Origin: Martelella alba
Lineage (GTDB): Bacteria > Pseudomonadota > Gammaproteobacteria > Enterobacterales > Enterobacteriaceae
Direction: 5' to 3'
DNA length: 64,000 nucleotides
Assembly: GCF_005217455.1 (NCBI RefSeq)
Contig: NZ_SZPQ01000002.1
Span: 124,001 to 188,000, forward strand
The notes beneath the pieces were generated by a model. That model saw nothing but the letters and a program-made list of their open reading frames with translations. It did not search any database and was not told the DNA's origin. Position numbers and translations under genes: made by a program. Shown piece after piece: positions 9,495-18,099 of the stretch (position 1 is its first letter; each line of letters begins with the position of its first letter).

Positions 9495-10775
9495 TTACTG
9501 GTAAGGCTTCAAAAGCCGATCCGCCTCTTTCTGCGCCGCCGCCAATGCTTGTTGCGGCGTTTTCGTCAGTGTGACCGCGGCTTCCACCGCATGGTTCAAG
9601 GCCTCCTGAATCTGGACGCTTTTGTAGGTCGACAACTCCGGCTGGGAATATTTCAGTTGTTCACGGGCCACCAGCGCTTGCGGAACCCGTTCGGCATAGT
9701 TTCGCATCAACGCGGTATCCCATGCGGCGGGCGATGTGGCGACATACCCCGTGGCGATACTCCAGCGCGCCGCCTGTTCGGGCGCCGACAGCCAGCGGAT
9801 AAATTCCATGGCGGCTTTTTGCTGTTCCGGCGTGGTATTTTTAAACAGATAAAGGTTGCCCCCGCCGGTCGGACTGCCCCGCTGGGTTTTTTCCGGCAGC
9901 ATTGCCACGCCGAACGGGAATTTGGCATTATCCCGTACCGTGGCCAGGTTACCGGTGGTGGTGACCATCATCGCCGTTTTACCACTGATGAAATCCTGCG
10001 GCGTGGTGCTCCAGGCGATGGCGCCCCGAGGTGAAACGCCGTACTTTTGCGCCAAATCCGTCAGCCATTGCAACGTTTCGATGTTTTGCGGGGTGTCAAA
10101 GGTCACCGCCGTGCCTTTCCCGTTGTCGAGCCGGCCGCCGTTGGTGGCGGCGATCCCCTGGAAGGTCCAGTAGCCCGTGGGCGTCGAGGGAATCTCAATG
10201 CCCCACTGGCTGACGCTCTCACCATCGCGTATCACCAGTTTTTTGCCGAAATCGACCACTTGTTGCCAGTTGGCCGGCGGCTTGGCGCTATCCAGACCCG
10301 CCTTGGCGAAGGCCTGTTTGTTCCAATAGAGCACGACGGTTGAACGCTGGAAAGGGATGCTCCAGACCTTGCCCTGTATATGGCGGATAAACGCCGGATA
10401 AAAGCCGGCAATCCAGGCCTTGCCCGCCGCATCGTCAGCCAGATCGCCAATGGGTAAAATCGCCCCGGCGTCGATTAGCGAGTACACTTCGATATCGCCT
10501 ATCACGGCCAACTGAGGCGCGTTGCCGCCGCGAAACGCGGTCAGCGCCTTGGTGACCGTGGTGGCGTAGTCGCCGGTATACACCGGCTGTATGCGAATAT
10601 CCGGATGGTTTTTCTCAAAATCGGCCACCAGCGAATCCACGGTTTGGCTGACTTTACCGCCGACGGCGATTGGATAATACATTTGCAATTTTACCGGTTC
10701 GGCGGCGGAAACCGACATGGCGGCGGCCAACAACCCGGCCAGGGCCAAATGCGACAGGCGCGCAGCGAAAGACAT
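9495..10775 (-). CDS. Extracellular solute-binding protein family 1 (UgpB-like)
   Basis: Periplasmic substrate receptor of the importer, 426 residues. A Sec signal peptide is clear (residues 1 to about 24, SVSA then AEPVK). The mature protein has the family-1 pattern seen in UgpB: an early DFEKNHPDI segment, TAFRGGNAP, a WNKQAF motif and a C-terminal TPQQALAAAQKEADRLL helix as in E. coli UgpB. The ligand pocket is too diverged for me to assign glycerol-3-phosphate, so the substrate stays open. AAGGGGAT lies just before the ATG. Confidence 0.85.
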   Translation of the reverse strand: MSFAARLSHLALAGLLAAAMSVSAAEPVKLQMYYPIAVGGKVSQTVDSLVADFEKNHPDIRIQPVYTGDYATTVTKALTAFRGGNAPQLAVIGDIEVYSLIDAGAILPIGDLADDAAGKAWIAGFYPAFIRHIQGKVWSIPFQRSTVVLYWNKQAFAKAGLDSAKPPANWQQVVDFGKKLVIRDGESVSQWGIEIPSTPTGYWTFQGIAATNGGRLDNGKGTAVTFDTPQNIETLQWLTDLAQKYGVSPRGAIAWSTTPQDFISGKTAMMVTTTGNLATVRDNAKFPFGVAMLPEKTQRGSPTGGGNLYLFKNTTPEQQKAAMEFIRWLSAPEQAARWSIATGYVATSPAAWDTALMRNYAERVPQALVAREQLKYSQPELSTYKSVQIQEALNHAVEAAVTLTKTPQQALAAAQKEADRLLKPYQ

Positions 10776-10826
10776 AATATCCCCTTTAAATTGAATTGAT
10801 TTAACAGAACAGCGCTATAACGCTAT

Positions 10827-11930
10827 TTAGACGGCGAATTTCTTTCCCAGCGGCAACGCCGATTGTTCGGCACCGTAACAGCGTTTCCCGGTGGCGCCGA
10901 AAAAAAAGTATTGCGCGGCGGCGCTCCAGTCCAACCCCACCGGACTTGTCGGGGCAAACCGTTTCATTCCGGGAACCTTGACGGTAATCTGCTCACGGCA
11001 ACCGCGTGGCTGGCAGGAAAGCAGCGTATCGGCGCCCATATACTCGCAACTGACGACGCTGACGGTAAGCCGGGCATGTTCCGGCGCGGCCAGGCGAATA
11101 TCCTCGGCGCGCAGGCCGAGGCCCAGCACGGTTTCATCGCCGTATTCCGCCACCGGCGCCGGCATATCGCCAATGAAGTGATGCGAACCTTTACGCGTCA
11201 GGGAGAGGATATTCATCGGCGGCGCGCCGATGAACTGCGCGGCAAAGACGCTGCCCGGATCCTGATAAAGCCTATCCGGGGCGCAATGCTGCTCAATGCG
11301 GCCCTGATTTAACAAAATAACCTGATCGGCCATGCTCATCGCTTCGGTCTGGTCATGGGTGACATACAGCAGGGTCAGACCGAGCGTCTTCTGTAAGGCG
11401 CGAATTTCGCGGCGCATGGTTTGACGTAGTTTGGCGTCAAGATTGGATAGCGGTTCATCCATCAGGCAGAGCCTGTTTTTGGCGATCACCGCCCGACCCA
11501 GCGCCACCCGTTGCTGCTGCCCCCCTGACAATTGTCCCGGCAGCCGGTCAAGCAACGGAGTCAGTTCGAGCAGTTCGCTGACCTCGGCCAATCGCGAGGG
11601 GAAATGCCGTTTATCCTCGCCACGGGCCCGCAGCCCGAATAGCAGATTTTCCCTCACGTTCAGATGCGGAAATAACGCATAAGACTGGAAGACCATCGAC
11701 AATTTGCGTTGCGAGGGCGGCAAACAGGTCACATCCGCCTGCCGAATAACGACGCTGCCGCCATCAGCGCTCTCCAACCCGGCGATAATGCGCAGTAATG
11801 TGGTCTTGCCGCAACCCGATGGACCGAGCAACGCGACGAAATCGCCCTCGGCGACATCGAAACCGACATCGTCAAGCGCTTTCCTGCCGCCCCAGGATTT
11901 GGTGATATGGTGAAGGGAAAGATAACTCAT
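10827..11930 (-). CDS. ABC transporter ATP-binding protein (UgpC/MalK-like)
   Basis: ATPase subunit energising the importer encoded downstream. From the ATG at 11930 the protein is 367 residues: Walker A GPSGCGKT (36-43), signature LSGGQQQ (134-140), Walker B LCLMDEP (154-160), an H-loop in YVTHDQ, and a C-terminal TOBE/OB region of about 130 residues typical of the MalK/UgpC family. A TTG at 11945, with AGAG upstream, would add five residues; I prefer the ATG because SYLSLHHITK matches usual family N-termini. It is the first gene of the operon, unlike E. coli ugpBAEC where the ATPase comes fourth. Confidence 0.87.
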   Translation of the reverse strand: MSYLSLHHITKSWGGRKALDDVGFDVAEGDFVALLGPSGCGKTTLLRIIAGLESADGGSVVIRQADVTCLPPSQRKLSMVFQSYALFPHLNVRENLLFGLRARGEDKRHFPSRLAEVSELLELTPLLDRLPGQLSGGQQQRVALGRAVIAKNRLCLMDEPLSNLDAKLRQTMRREIRALQKTLGLTLLYVTHDQTEAMSMADQVILLNQGRIEQHCAPDRLYQDPGSVFAAQFIGAPPMNILSLTRKGSHHFIGDMPAPVAEYGDETVLGLGLRAEDIRLAAPEHARLTVSVVSCEYMGADTLLSCQPRGCREQITVKVPGMKRFAPTSPVGLDWSAAAQYFFFGATGKRCYGAEQSALPLGKKFAV

Positions 11931-12367
11931 GCCCAATGCCGCCAAGGAACATCTCTGTGGAAAGATGACCTTAAACTAGCCGGGGAAAGTGAACTTTTTA
12001 TTAACCTTGCGCAACCGGTATTCTGCCGGACGCCGGTTTGCCGGCCGTGTTACCGAAAACTGTTACCGCCGGCCGCGCTCTGCGCGCCCACGCGCCGCCC
12101 ACCACGAGATCGGCGAAAACCGGGTTCCGCCGGCCTATCGGCCCTAGGCCGTGCCGCCTGAAAATCCCGTTCCTCCGGCCAAAATCCCCTCCTGGCCGAT
12201 CAACATGCCATAGGGATCACGTCTCCCGTAACAGCCTTTGTTAACAGGATTCAGCGTGATCTCTGTCGCAAATTCACTCATCAAAAACCGTTTTGATAAG
12301 CGTCGGAAAACACCCTGGGAAAATCCCGCAGCCCGGTAATTATTTAAATCGAATCGAGAACAGTAAA
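11931..12367 (+). other. Divergent intergenic region between ABC importer and MFS transporter
   Basis: About 437 bases without a credible gene separate two divergently transcribed transport units, so both promoters must lie here. The only sharp structure I see is an inverted repeat at 12280-12297. The short open frames in it have no recognisable product. Confidence 0.5.
12280..12297. promoter_or_regulatory. Inverted repeat, candidate operator upstream of the MFS gene
   Basis: Perfect seven-base arms ATCAAAA (12280-12286) and TTTTGAT (12291-12297) are separated by ACCG. The site is about 71 bases before the MFS start codon and between two divergent transport operons, a typical place for a sugar-responsive repressor site. 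No regulator gene is adjacent, so the assignment is inference. Confidence 0.3.
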
Positions 12368-13645
12368 ATGACCAAACTTCCCGCCCGCCGTTGGTTTTAT
12401 CTTATGCCCACGGTCTTTATTACCTATAGCCTGTCCTATCTTGATAAAGCCAATTACAGTTTCGCCTCCGCCGCCGGCATCGGCGACGACCTCGGCATTA
12501 ACCCCTCATTGGCGTCCCTGATTGGAGCGCTATTTTTCCTGGGTTATTTTACCCTGCAAATTCCGGGGGGGATGCTGGCGGAAAAGTGGAGCGTGCGCAA
12601 GCTGTTAACCTGGAGTCTGGTGTTGTGGGGCATCTGCGCCACATTAACCGGATTGGTCACCAATATCGCATCGCTTATTGTCATTCGCTTTGCCCTGGGC
12701 GTGGTGGAAGCCATCGTGACGCCCAGCCTGCTGCTCCTGGTTTCACGCTGGTTTACCCATACTGAGCGTTCCAAGGCCAACACGCTGTTTTTGCTGGGGA
12801 ATCCCGTCACTGTACTATGGATGTCCATTCTTTCCGGCTGGCTGGTACAGCATTGGGGCTGGCGCCATATGTTTGTGGTGGAAGGGCTGCCCGCCGTGGT
12901 TTGGGCGATGGTGTGGTGGACGGTTATCCGCGATAAACCGGAACAGGCGCCTTGGCTGAATGAAGAAGAAAAAATGGCCGTTGCCGGCGCCTTGACCGAA
13001 GAGCAGCGATATAAAGAACCCATGACCCGCTGGGGCGAAGTTTTGGGGTCCGCCAATGTCATCAAACTGGCCGGCTGGATGTTTTTCCAAAGCATCGGTT
13101 TTTTCGGCTTCATGATGTGGCTGCCTTCCATTTTGCATTCCGGCGCCATCTCCATGTCGGAAACCGGCCTGCTTTCCGCGCTGCCTTACGGACTGGCGGC
13201 AATATCCATGGTCATCGTCGCCTGGCTGAGCGATAAATTGCAAAAACGGGTGGGTTTCGTCGCCTATCCGATCCTGGTGGCCGGCTGCTGCTTTCTGGCG
13301 CTGCCTTTTCTGGGCGCCGGCCATTTCTGGCTGTCGTATTTCCTGCTGGTCATCACCGGCGCTTGTCTGTACATACCCTTTGGGCCTTTTTTCGCGCTGG
13401 TGCATGATGTGCTCCCTTCGTCCATGGTGGGCGGCGCCGGCGGGATGATTAACAGCATGGCCGCGATGGGGGCGTTTATCGGATCGTACCTGGTGGGCAT
13501 GCTCAATAGCGCAACCCACTCCACGGATTCGTCATACTTTCTTATGGCGGCCTGCCTCGGTATCGCGGTGGTATTCGCGATGACGATTAAACCGCGCAGA
13601 GCCGGGCATATGGGTGATATCGCCCGTCATTCCGCGCAAGCCTGA
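12368..13645 (+). CDS. MFS transporter, anion:cation symporter (ACS) family
   Basis: A 425-residue major facilitator with about twelve hydrophobic spans. The N-terminal SYLDKANYSFASAAGI is the pattern seen in hexuronate, galactonate and related organic-anion:proton symporters (ExuT, LgoT, RhmT group). The frame is open to a TTG at 12293, but ATG at 12368 starts the conserved MTKLPARRWFY segment and has GAGA about ten bases upstream, so it is preferred. It is divergent from the ABC importer and convergent with ompW. Its substrate is probably a sugar acid, but no catabolic gene is next to it to settle this. Confidence 0.85.
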   Translation: MTKLPARRWFYLMPTVFITYSLSYLDKANYSFASAAGIGDDLGINPSLASLIGALFFLGYFTLQIPGGMLAEKWSVRKLLTWSLVLWGICATLTGLVTNIASLIVIRFALGVVEAIVTPSLLLLVSRWFTHTERSKANTLFLLGNPVTVLWMSILSGWLVQHWGWRHMFVVEGLPAVVWAMVWWTVIRDKPEQAPWLNEEEKMAVAGALTEEQRYKEPMTRWGEVLGSANVIKLAGWMFFQSIGFFGFMMWLPSILHSGAISMSETGLLSALPYGLAAISMVIVAWLSDKLQKRVGFVAYPILVAGCCFLALPFLGAGHFWLSYFLLVITGACLYIPFGPFFALVHDVLPSSMVGGAGGMINSMAAMGAFIGSYLVGMLNSATHSTDSSYFLMAACLGIAVVFAMTIKPRRAGHMGDIARHSAQA

Positions 13646-13652
13646 ACGCATT

Positions 13653-13679
13653 GAGGCGGGGAAACACATTCCCTGCCTC
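13653..13679. terminator. Hairpin between convergent MFS gene and ompW
   Basis: An 11-base-pair stem with one G:T pair (GAGGCGGGGAA, 13653-13663, with TTCCCTGCCTC, 13669-13679) and a five-base loop lies between two converging genes. Neither side has a long T-tract, so it would be a shared weak terminator or a processing barrier. Confidence 0.45.
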
Positions 13680-13710
13680 GCAGAAAAGCATCGGAACCGG
13701 GCGTGTCAAA

Positions 13711-14349
13711 CTAGAAACGGTAGCCCGTCGAGAACATGAACACCCAGGGATTAATATGGGTATCGATACTTTGCCTTCCCGCCGCGGTGGAATTGAAGCG
13801 CACTTTGGTATCCATATCGATGTACCAGACGGACATATTGATAAGCCAGTTGTCGTTCAGATTATAATCCACCCCCACCTGCCCGGCGACCCCCCAGGAA
13901 TCCTTGAGGCTGAGGTCGCTTAGGCCCGCGTCATGCCCGGTTTGGTTGAACTTTTCATCGAAAAACGTCGTGTAGTTCACACCGACGCCGACATAGGGCC
14001 GTAATTTATCTTTCGGCTGACCGAAGTACCATTGCGCCATCAGAGTAGGCGGCAAATCCCTTACGCTTGCGATATCACCGGTGCTATTGAGTCCGACTTT
14101 ATGGCGAAATGGCGTGGCGGCCAATAATTCCACCCCGATATTGTCAGTCGCCAGATAGGTCAGGGTCAGGCCGAGCTGGGTATTATTATTGATATTGAAT
14201 CCCCCCAGACCCAGCACATTATCCGAACTTTCGCTCGGTCTCACCGTCGCGGTGCCCGCCCTTACGATCCAATCCCCCGCCTGGTGCGCTGATACCGCCG
14301 CCGAAAAAATACCCGATGCCAATGCTGCGCCAATCACCAACTTTTTCAT
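13711..14349 (-). CDS. ompW: Outer membrane protein OmpW
   Basis: Eight-stranded beta-barrel porin of the outer membrane that passes small hydrophobic compounds and is a known colicin S4 receptor in E. coli. The chain is 212 residues, the E. coli length. It has a signal peptide (MKKLVIGAALASG to SAHQAGDW), the strongly conserved TNNTQLGLT-like, ATDNIGVELLAATPFRHK and LPPTLMAQWYFG segments, and a C-terminal aromatic residue (STGYRF) for BAM recognition. A longer frame reaches 14436, but AAGGAG sits immediately before the ATG at 14349. An FNR box lies upstream at 14491. Confidence 0.96.
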   Translation of the reverse strand: MKKLVIGAALASGIFSAAVSAHQAGDWIVRAGTATVRPSESSDNVLGLGGFNINNNTQLGLTLTYLATDNIGVELLAATPFRHKVGLNSTGDIASVRDLPPTLMAQWYFGQPKDKLRPYVGVGVNYTTFFDEKFNQTGHDAGLSDLSLKDSWGVAGQVGVDYNLNDNWLINMSVWYIDMDTKVRFNSTAAGRQSIDTHINPWVFMFSTGYRF

Positions 14350-14490
14350 ATTCGCTCCTTGTTGAAAATGCGAGTTTTTGTCACCGCAAAATTGATCCAC
14401 ATGACAAATAGGACTATGCCACAGCAGTGCCCTCATTTGCGCTGAACCTTAATTAACTAGTTTTATACCAATCCCTTAATGTCCGTGTGG

Positions 14491-14504
14491 TTGATCTATA
14501 TCAA
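14491..14504 (-). promoter_or_regulatory. FNR box upstream of ompW
   Basis: TTGATCTATATCAA matches the FNR consensus TTGAT-N4-ATCAA at every defined position. It lies 142 bases upstream of the ompW start. FNR control of ompW is established in E. coli, where the protein is induced without oxygen. It is also 116 bases upstream of the divergent cysteine-cluster gene at 14620, so it could serve either. Confidence 0.75.
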
Positions 14505-14619
14505 TCAAGATCGCGACATGATCAAAAAAGAGCGCTGAAATTAAATCCGATTGCTTTCCCGACCGCCGGTGAGTAATTTCATCTGAGGATTACTGCCGTG
14601 GAGTCGGCAACAAAACATC

Positions 14620-15201
14620 ATGAGCGAAAGCGAGAATCCCTGTATGCATTGCGGCGCATGCTGCGCCTGGTTTCGGGTGTCTTTCTATTGGGCTGAAGGC
14701 GATGACGGCGGCGGCTCCGTTCCCAGCGGGCTCACTGAGGGCCTGACGCCTTTTTTGCGCTGCATGTCGGGCACCAATGAAAAAAAGCCCCGCTGTTGCG
14801 CATTACGGGGCGAAGTGGGTCATTCGGTGCATTGCGCCATCTATAGCGACCGCCCATCCCCTTGCCGCGAGTTTGCCATGTCGGGGGATGGGCAGCAGCG
14901 CAACAGCGCCTGCGATCGCGCCAGGGCGGCTTATGGCCTGGCCCCGTTGCCCGTCGCGCCGCACATATCCCCGTCGGAGATGACCGGCGCCGCGCAGCCG
15001 GCCCCTATCCGAATGCCGACCATCGCGTCGACATCGCCGGTGGATGTGGCCGCCGCCGCACAACCGGCCGCCATCCGGGTACCCGCCGACGCGCCAGCGC
15101 CGCCGGGGGATGTGGCCGCGCCGCTTCTTGCCCTGCCGTTGCCGACCGGCGCGCCGCCAATAACGCCGGGGGAGATCGGCGGGGTGCCAACCGGGCATTA
15201 A
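14620..15201 (+). CDS. YkgJ-family cysteine-cluster protein with a proline/alanine repeat tail
   Basis: Residues 1-112 belong to the small YkgJ/YeiW-type family with a CxxCxxCC cluster (Cys8, Cys11, Cys14, Cys15) and further conserved cysteines near 48, 59-60, 72, 82 and 98. These are thought to bind zinc or an iron-sulfur centre; the function is unknown. Related proteins I know end near the APLP motif. Here about 80 extra residues follow, made of three degenerate 22-residue units (117-138, 139-160, 161-181) with the pattern SPxE/D, AAQPAxIR, M/V-P. The tail looks disordered. It is a single gene between ompW and yciC, absent at that place in E. coli. The start is the first ATG in frame. Confidence 0.8.
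   Translation: MSESENPCMHCGACCAWFRVSFYWAEGDDGGGSVPSGLTEGLTPFLRCMSGTNEKKPRCCALRGEVGHSVHCAIYSDRPSPCREFAMSGDGQQRNSACDRARAAYGLAPLPVAPHISPSEMTGAAQPAPIRMPTIASTSPVDVAAAAQPAAIRVPADAPAPPGDVAAPLLALPLPTGAPPITPGEIGGVPTGH
14968..15165 (+). repeat. Three tandem 66-base coding repeats in the cysteine-cluster gene
   Basis: Units begin near 14968, 15034 and 15100 and encode 22-residue repeats. The first two are clear in protein (both with AAQPAxIR); the third keeps only the Pro-Asp/Glu spacing. The unit length is a multiple of three, so expansion or contraction would keep the frame. Confidence 0.6.
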
Positions 15202-15248
15202 CAAGGTAGAATAGCCGGCTACAGAGATTGTTTTGCCAAGGAGTCGAC

Positions 15249-16025
15249 ATGCCAATTATGGCAAGTGCCTTATACCGCGATATGCTGAATTTCACCCGCA
15301 ATCAATTTGCCAGTATTGCGTTGCTGGCGTTATTGACGGCATTAATCAGCGTGTTGTTGGGGCACGTTTTATCGCCTAACACCGATCAACTGGCTATCAT
15401 CGGCGGCGAGAGTAGCGGTTTATCTGATTCGGCCAACATGAGTTTGCAAGAACTGGTGCAGCAACTGTCCCCGGAACAGCAAAAGATTTTGCTCAAAGCG
15501 TCCGCCGCCGGCACCTTTGCCGGTCTGATGGGCAACGTTATCCTGGCCGGCGGATTGCTGACCATGATCCGATTGGTCTCCAAACGCCAATCGGTCAGCG
15601 TCATACGGGCGATCGGCCTTTCCGCGCCCGTGCTGCCGCGTTTGTTGCTCTTGATTTTTGTGACTACGCTGCTGGTGCAATTGGGGCTATTGTTAATTGT
15701 GGTGCCCGGCGTTTTATTGGCCATCGCCTTTAGCCTGGCGCCGATTATCGCCGCCAGCGAGAACCTGGGGATCTTCAAGTCCATGCGGCTAAGCAGTAAA
15801 ATGGCCTTCGCCAATCTGCGTCTGGTGACGCCCGCCGTAGTGGCGTGGCTGCTGGCCAAAGCCGTGGTGCTATTGCTGGCCTCGCAATTCACCCAGGTAT
15901 CATCGCTGTTGTCAGCGGTACTGCTGAACGGCTTGAGTAATTTCGTGTCCGCGTTATTACTCATTTATCTGTATCGTCTGTATATGCTGTTGCGTCAGGA
16001 TAATGCACATATCGGCGCCAGTTAA
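15249..16025 (+). CDS. yciC: Inner membrane protein YciC (UPF0259)
   Basis: A 258-residue polytopic membrane protein of unknown function. It matches E. coli YciC throughout: an early YRD-NF-RNQF segment, PEQQKILLKASAAGTF, a long hydrophobic region with VVPGVLLAIAFSLAPI, and a C-terminal SNFVSALLLIYLYRLYMLLRQ-like end. The frame begins at a TTG at 15228, but AAGGAG five bases before the ATG at 15249 decides the start. It is followed 18 bases later by yciB, so the two are probably cotranscribed. Confidence 0.94.
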   Translation: MPIMASALYRDMLNFTRNQFASIALLALLTALISVLLGHVLSPNTDQLAIIGGESSGLSDSANMSLQELVQQLSPEQQKILLKASAAGTFAGLMGNVILAGGLLTMIRLVSKRQSVSVIRAIGLSAPVLPRLLLLIFVTTLLVQLGLLLIVVPGVLLAIAFSLAPIIAASENLGIFKSMRLSSKMAFANLRLVTPAVVAWLLAKAVVLLLASQFTQVSSLLSAVLLNGLSNFVSALLLIYLYRLYMLLRQDNAHIGAS

Positions 16026-16043
16026 CCAACCACGGATTCGTCT

Positions 16044-16589
16044 ATGAAGCAGTTTCTCGATTTTTTGCCGTTAGTGGTTTTTTTTATCGTCTATAAATTG
16101 TACGACATCTATCTGGCTTCCGGGGCGCTCATCGCCGCCTCGGCGCTGGTATTGGCTTTTATATGGATCAAATATCATAAGGTGGAAAAAGTCACTTTGC
16201 TGACTTTTATTTTGGTGGCCATTTTCGGCTCGCTGACCATGTATTATCGTGATGCCGAATTCATCAAGTGGAAGGTCACCGTCATCTACGGACTGTTTGC
16301 CATCGCATTGCTCTTTAGTCAATTCGTGATGAAAAGGCCGTTGATACAACGGATGCTGGGCAAGGAGCTGATATTGCCAGAACAGGTCTGGAATAACCTC
16401 AACATTGCCTGGGCCCTGTTTTTCATCGCCTGCGGCGCGGCCAATATCTATATCGCTTTCTGGTTGCCGCAGAATGTCTGGGTCAATTTCAAGGTATTCG
16501 GACTGACAGGATTAACGCTGATATTCACCTTGCTCAGCGGCGTTTATGTCTACCGCCACATGACTGAGGATCAGAAGAATTCCCGTTAA
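16044..16589 (+). CDS. yciB: Intracellular septation protein A / YciB
   Basis: A 181-residue inner-membrane protein with five hydrophobic segments. The family (IspZ) was named for a septation phenotype in Shigella; in E. coli YciB interacts with envelope-synthesis and division proteins. The conserved N-terminus [14 protein letters not shown] and the WNNLNIAW segment are intact. It is directly behind yciC and is followed by a strong terminator at 16603. Confidence 0.95.
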   Translation: MKQFLDFLPLVVFFIVYKLYDIYLASGALIAASALVLAFIWIKYHKVEKVTLLTFILVAIFGSLTMYYRDAEFIKWKVTVIYGLFAIALLFSQFVMKRPLIQRMLGKELILPEQVWNNLNIAWALFFIACGAANIYIAFWLPQNVWVNFKVFGLTGLTLIFTLLSGVYVYRHMTEDQKNSR

Positions 16590-16602
16590 AACCTCGGCTA
16601 CG

Positions 16603-16627
16603 GTCCGCGTCTGGCGGGCTTTTTTTA
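16603..16627 (+). terminator. Rho-independent terminator after yciB
   Basis: Stem GTCCGC (16603-16608) with GCGGGC (16614-16619), a five-base loop, then seven T (16620-16626). It separates yciCB from yciA, whose start codon is only 16 bases downstream, so yciA needs read-through or its own promoter inside yciB. Confidence 0.75.
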
Positions 16628-16642
16628 GGGGTGGAGCGCACC

Positions 16643-17065
16643 ATGCGTGAAGAACCGGTATTACCCAGCGGCGAGCTGGTGTTAAGAACCCTGGCGATGC
16701 CCGCCGACACCAACGCCAACGGCGATATTTTCGGCGGCTGGCTGATGTCGCAGATGGATATCGGCGGCGCCATTCTGGCCAAGGAGATCGCCGAAGGCCG
16801 GGTGGTGACGGTCAGAGTCGACGCCATGACCTTCCTTAAGCCGGTGGCGGTGGGCGATGTGGTTTGCTGCTATGCCCGCTGCACCCGTACCGGCAACAGC
16901 TCGCTGAATATCAATGTCGAGGTGTGGGTCAAAAAGGTCATGTCCGAACCCATCGGTCAGCGTTACCGGGCCACCGAGGCGGAGTTTACGTATGTGGCGG
17001 TGGATAATAGCGGCAAGTCCCGGCCGCTGCCCGATGGGAAGCGCCAGTTCACGCCGGACGACTGA
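16643..17065 (+). CDS. yciA: Acyl-CoA thioesterase YciA
   Basis: Hot-dog-fold hydrolase that cleaves a broad range of acyl-CoA esters in the cytoplasm. The 140-residue chain carries the family core LRTLAMPADTNANGDIFGGW, including the catalytic Asp in the NGDIFGGW loop, then VTVRVDAMTFLKPVAVGD and VEVWVKK. A GTG at 16631 is in frame, but GGAG lies six bases before the ATG at 16643, so that ATG is used. It converges with tonB 24 bases downstream. Confidence 0.95.
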   Translation: MREEPVLPSGELVLRTLAMPADTNANGDIFGGWLMSQMDIGGAILAKEIAEGRVVTVRVDAMTFLKPVAVGDVVCCYARCTRTGNSSLNINVEVWVKKVMSEPIGQRYRATEAEFTYVAVDNSGKSRPLPDGKRQFTPDD

Positions 17066-17089
17066 CGCCCTTTGGCCCGGCGCCGGTAT

Positions 17090-17821
17090 TCAGTGATGCT
17101 CGCTGGTGACGCCCGTCAGTTTGAATAGGATGGTCATGGAGATATTCTGCGCGGGCTTCCCGCTCTGATAACGCCAGCGCCGCGTCGCTTCGCGAATCTC
17201 CCGCTCGAAAACATTGCGCGGCGAGGCGGATATGATGCGCAGGTTGGTCACCTCGCCGGCCGCGGTGACATCGTATTCAATCTGCACCCGTCCCTCAATG
17301 CCCAGCGCCCTGGCCCGCTCGGGGTAGCCCGGATCGGGACGGCTTAATACCACCGGCCCGGTCTGATGCTCGGCGGGCGCGGCCGGCGGCGCGGCGGACG
17401 CGATTGCCGGCTTCGACGTCTGATTGTCGGTCGGCGCCGTCTGCTCAGGGGCCGGTATCTTTATTTTGCTTGGGCGCGGCCGGGCAGCCTCTTTATGCAC
17501 GGGTTTCGGCTTGGGCTTGGGCTGGGGGATTGGTACCGGCGCCGGCGGTTCACTGACCGGTTCCGGCTCCGGTTGGGGCTGCGGTTCGGGTTCCGGCGGC
17601 GGAGAAACAGGTTCCGGCTGGGGTGTCGGCGCAACCGTCGGCGGCACGGGCGCGGGGACCGACACCGGCGCGGGCGCCGTCAGCATAACGGTCATCGGTT
17701 GTTCGACGGCTTGTGGCGGGCTGAACTGATGAATGGACGCATACAGCAGCCCCGCAACCAATGAAGTATGCAATCCCACAGATGCCACAAACGGCCACGT
17801 AAATCGTCGAGCGGTTTTCAA
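17090..17821 (-). CDS. tonB: Energy transducer TonB
   Basis: Transfers proton-motive energy from ExbB/ExbD to outer-membrane siderophore and vitamin B12 receptors. The 243-residue protein has one N-terminal membrane anchor (about 10-30) and a long rigid linker of Pro-Glu repeats (about 60-95) followed by Pro-Lys repeats (about 96-110). A C-terminal periplasmic domain begins near 155, with RPDPGYPERARALGIEGRV and ISMTILFKL. The upstream region contains a Fur-like AT-rich box at 17871. Neighbours yciA and yciI match E. coli. Confidence 0.95.
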   Translation of the reverse strand: MKTARRFTWPFVASVGLHTSLVAGLLYASIHQFSPPQAVEQPMTVMLTAPAPVSVPAPVPPTVAPTPQPEPVSPPPEPEPQPQPEPEPVSEPPAPVPIPQPKPKPKPVHKEAARPRPSKIKIPAPEQTAPTDNQTSKPAIASAAPPAAPAEHQTGPVVLSRPDPGYPERARALGIEGRVQIEYDVTAAGEVTNLRIISASPRNVFEREIREATRRWRYQSGKPAQNISMTILFKLTGVTSEHH

Positions 17822-17870
17822 ATTATCTCACACCATGACAACGCAATATTTTCTGTAGGGCGCAGTTTAA

Positions 17871-17891
17871 ATGCAAATAGCAATCATATTC
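17871..17891 (-). promoter_or_regulatory. Fur box / tonB promoter region
   Basis: The minus strand here reads GAATATGATTGCTATTTGCA, closely resembling the iron-regulated E. coli tonB promoter, where GATTGCTATTTGC overlaps the Fur site. It is 50 bases upstream of the tonB start. Iron repression by Fur is the known control of tonB. Confidence 0.65.
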
Positions 17892-18099
17892 AATAACAGT
17901 TTGTACTCTAAATACGCCAAGGGGCTTCGCGGTGGCAAGCAAGGAGACGCCGTCAACGGAGAAGCACCCGGATATAGGACGAAACTACCCGGCAATGCCT
18001 TCACCGGCTCGCCTTTGGCGCCCGCTAAAATTTATATTGCGCTCGCCTGGCCGATGTCATAACGTGAAAACCCCCTTTTTGTCATCGGGAGTGCCAATC

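Noticed and set aside
17871-18062. A 63-codon frame upstream of yciI
   Set aside because: Its start lies inside the tonB Fur/promoter box and the product has no known relatives.
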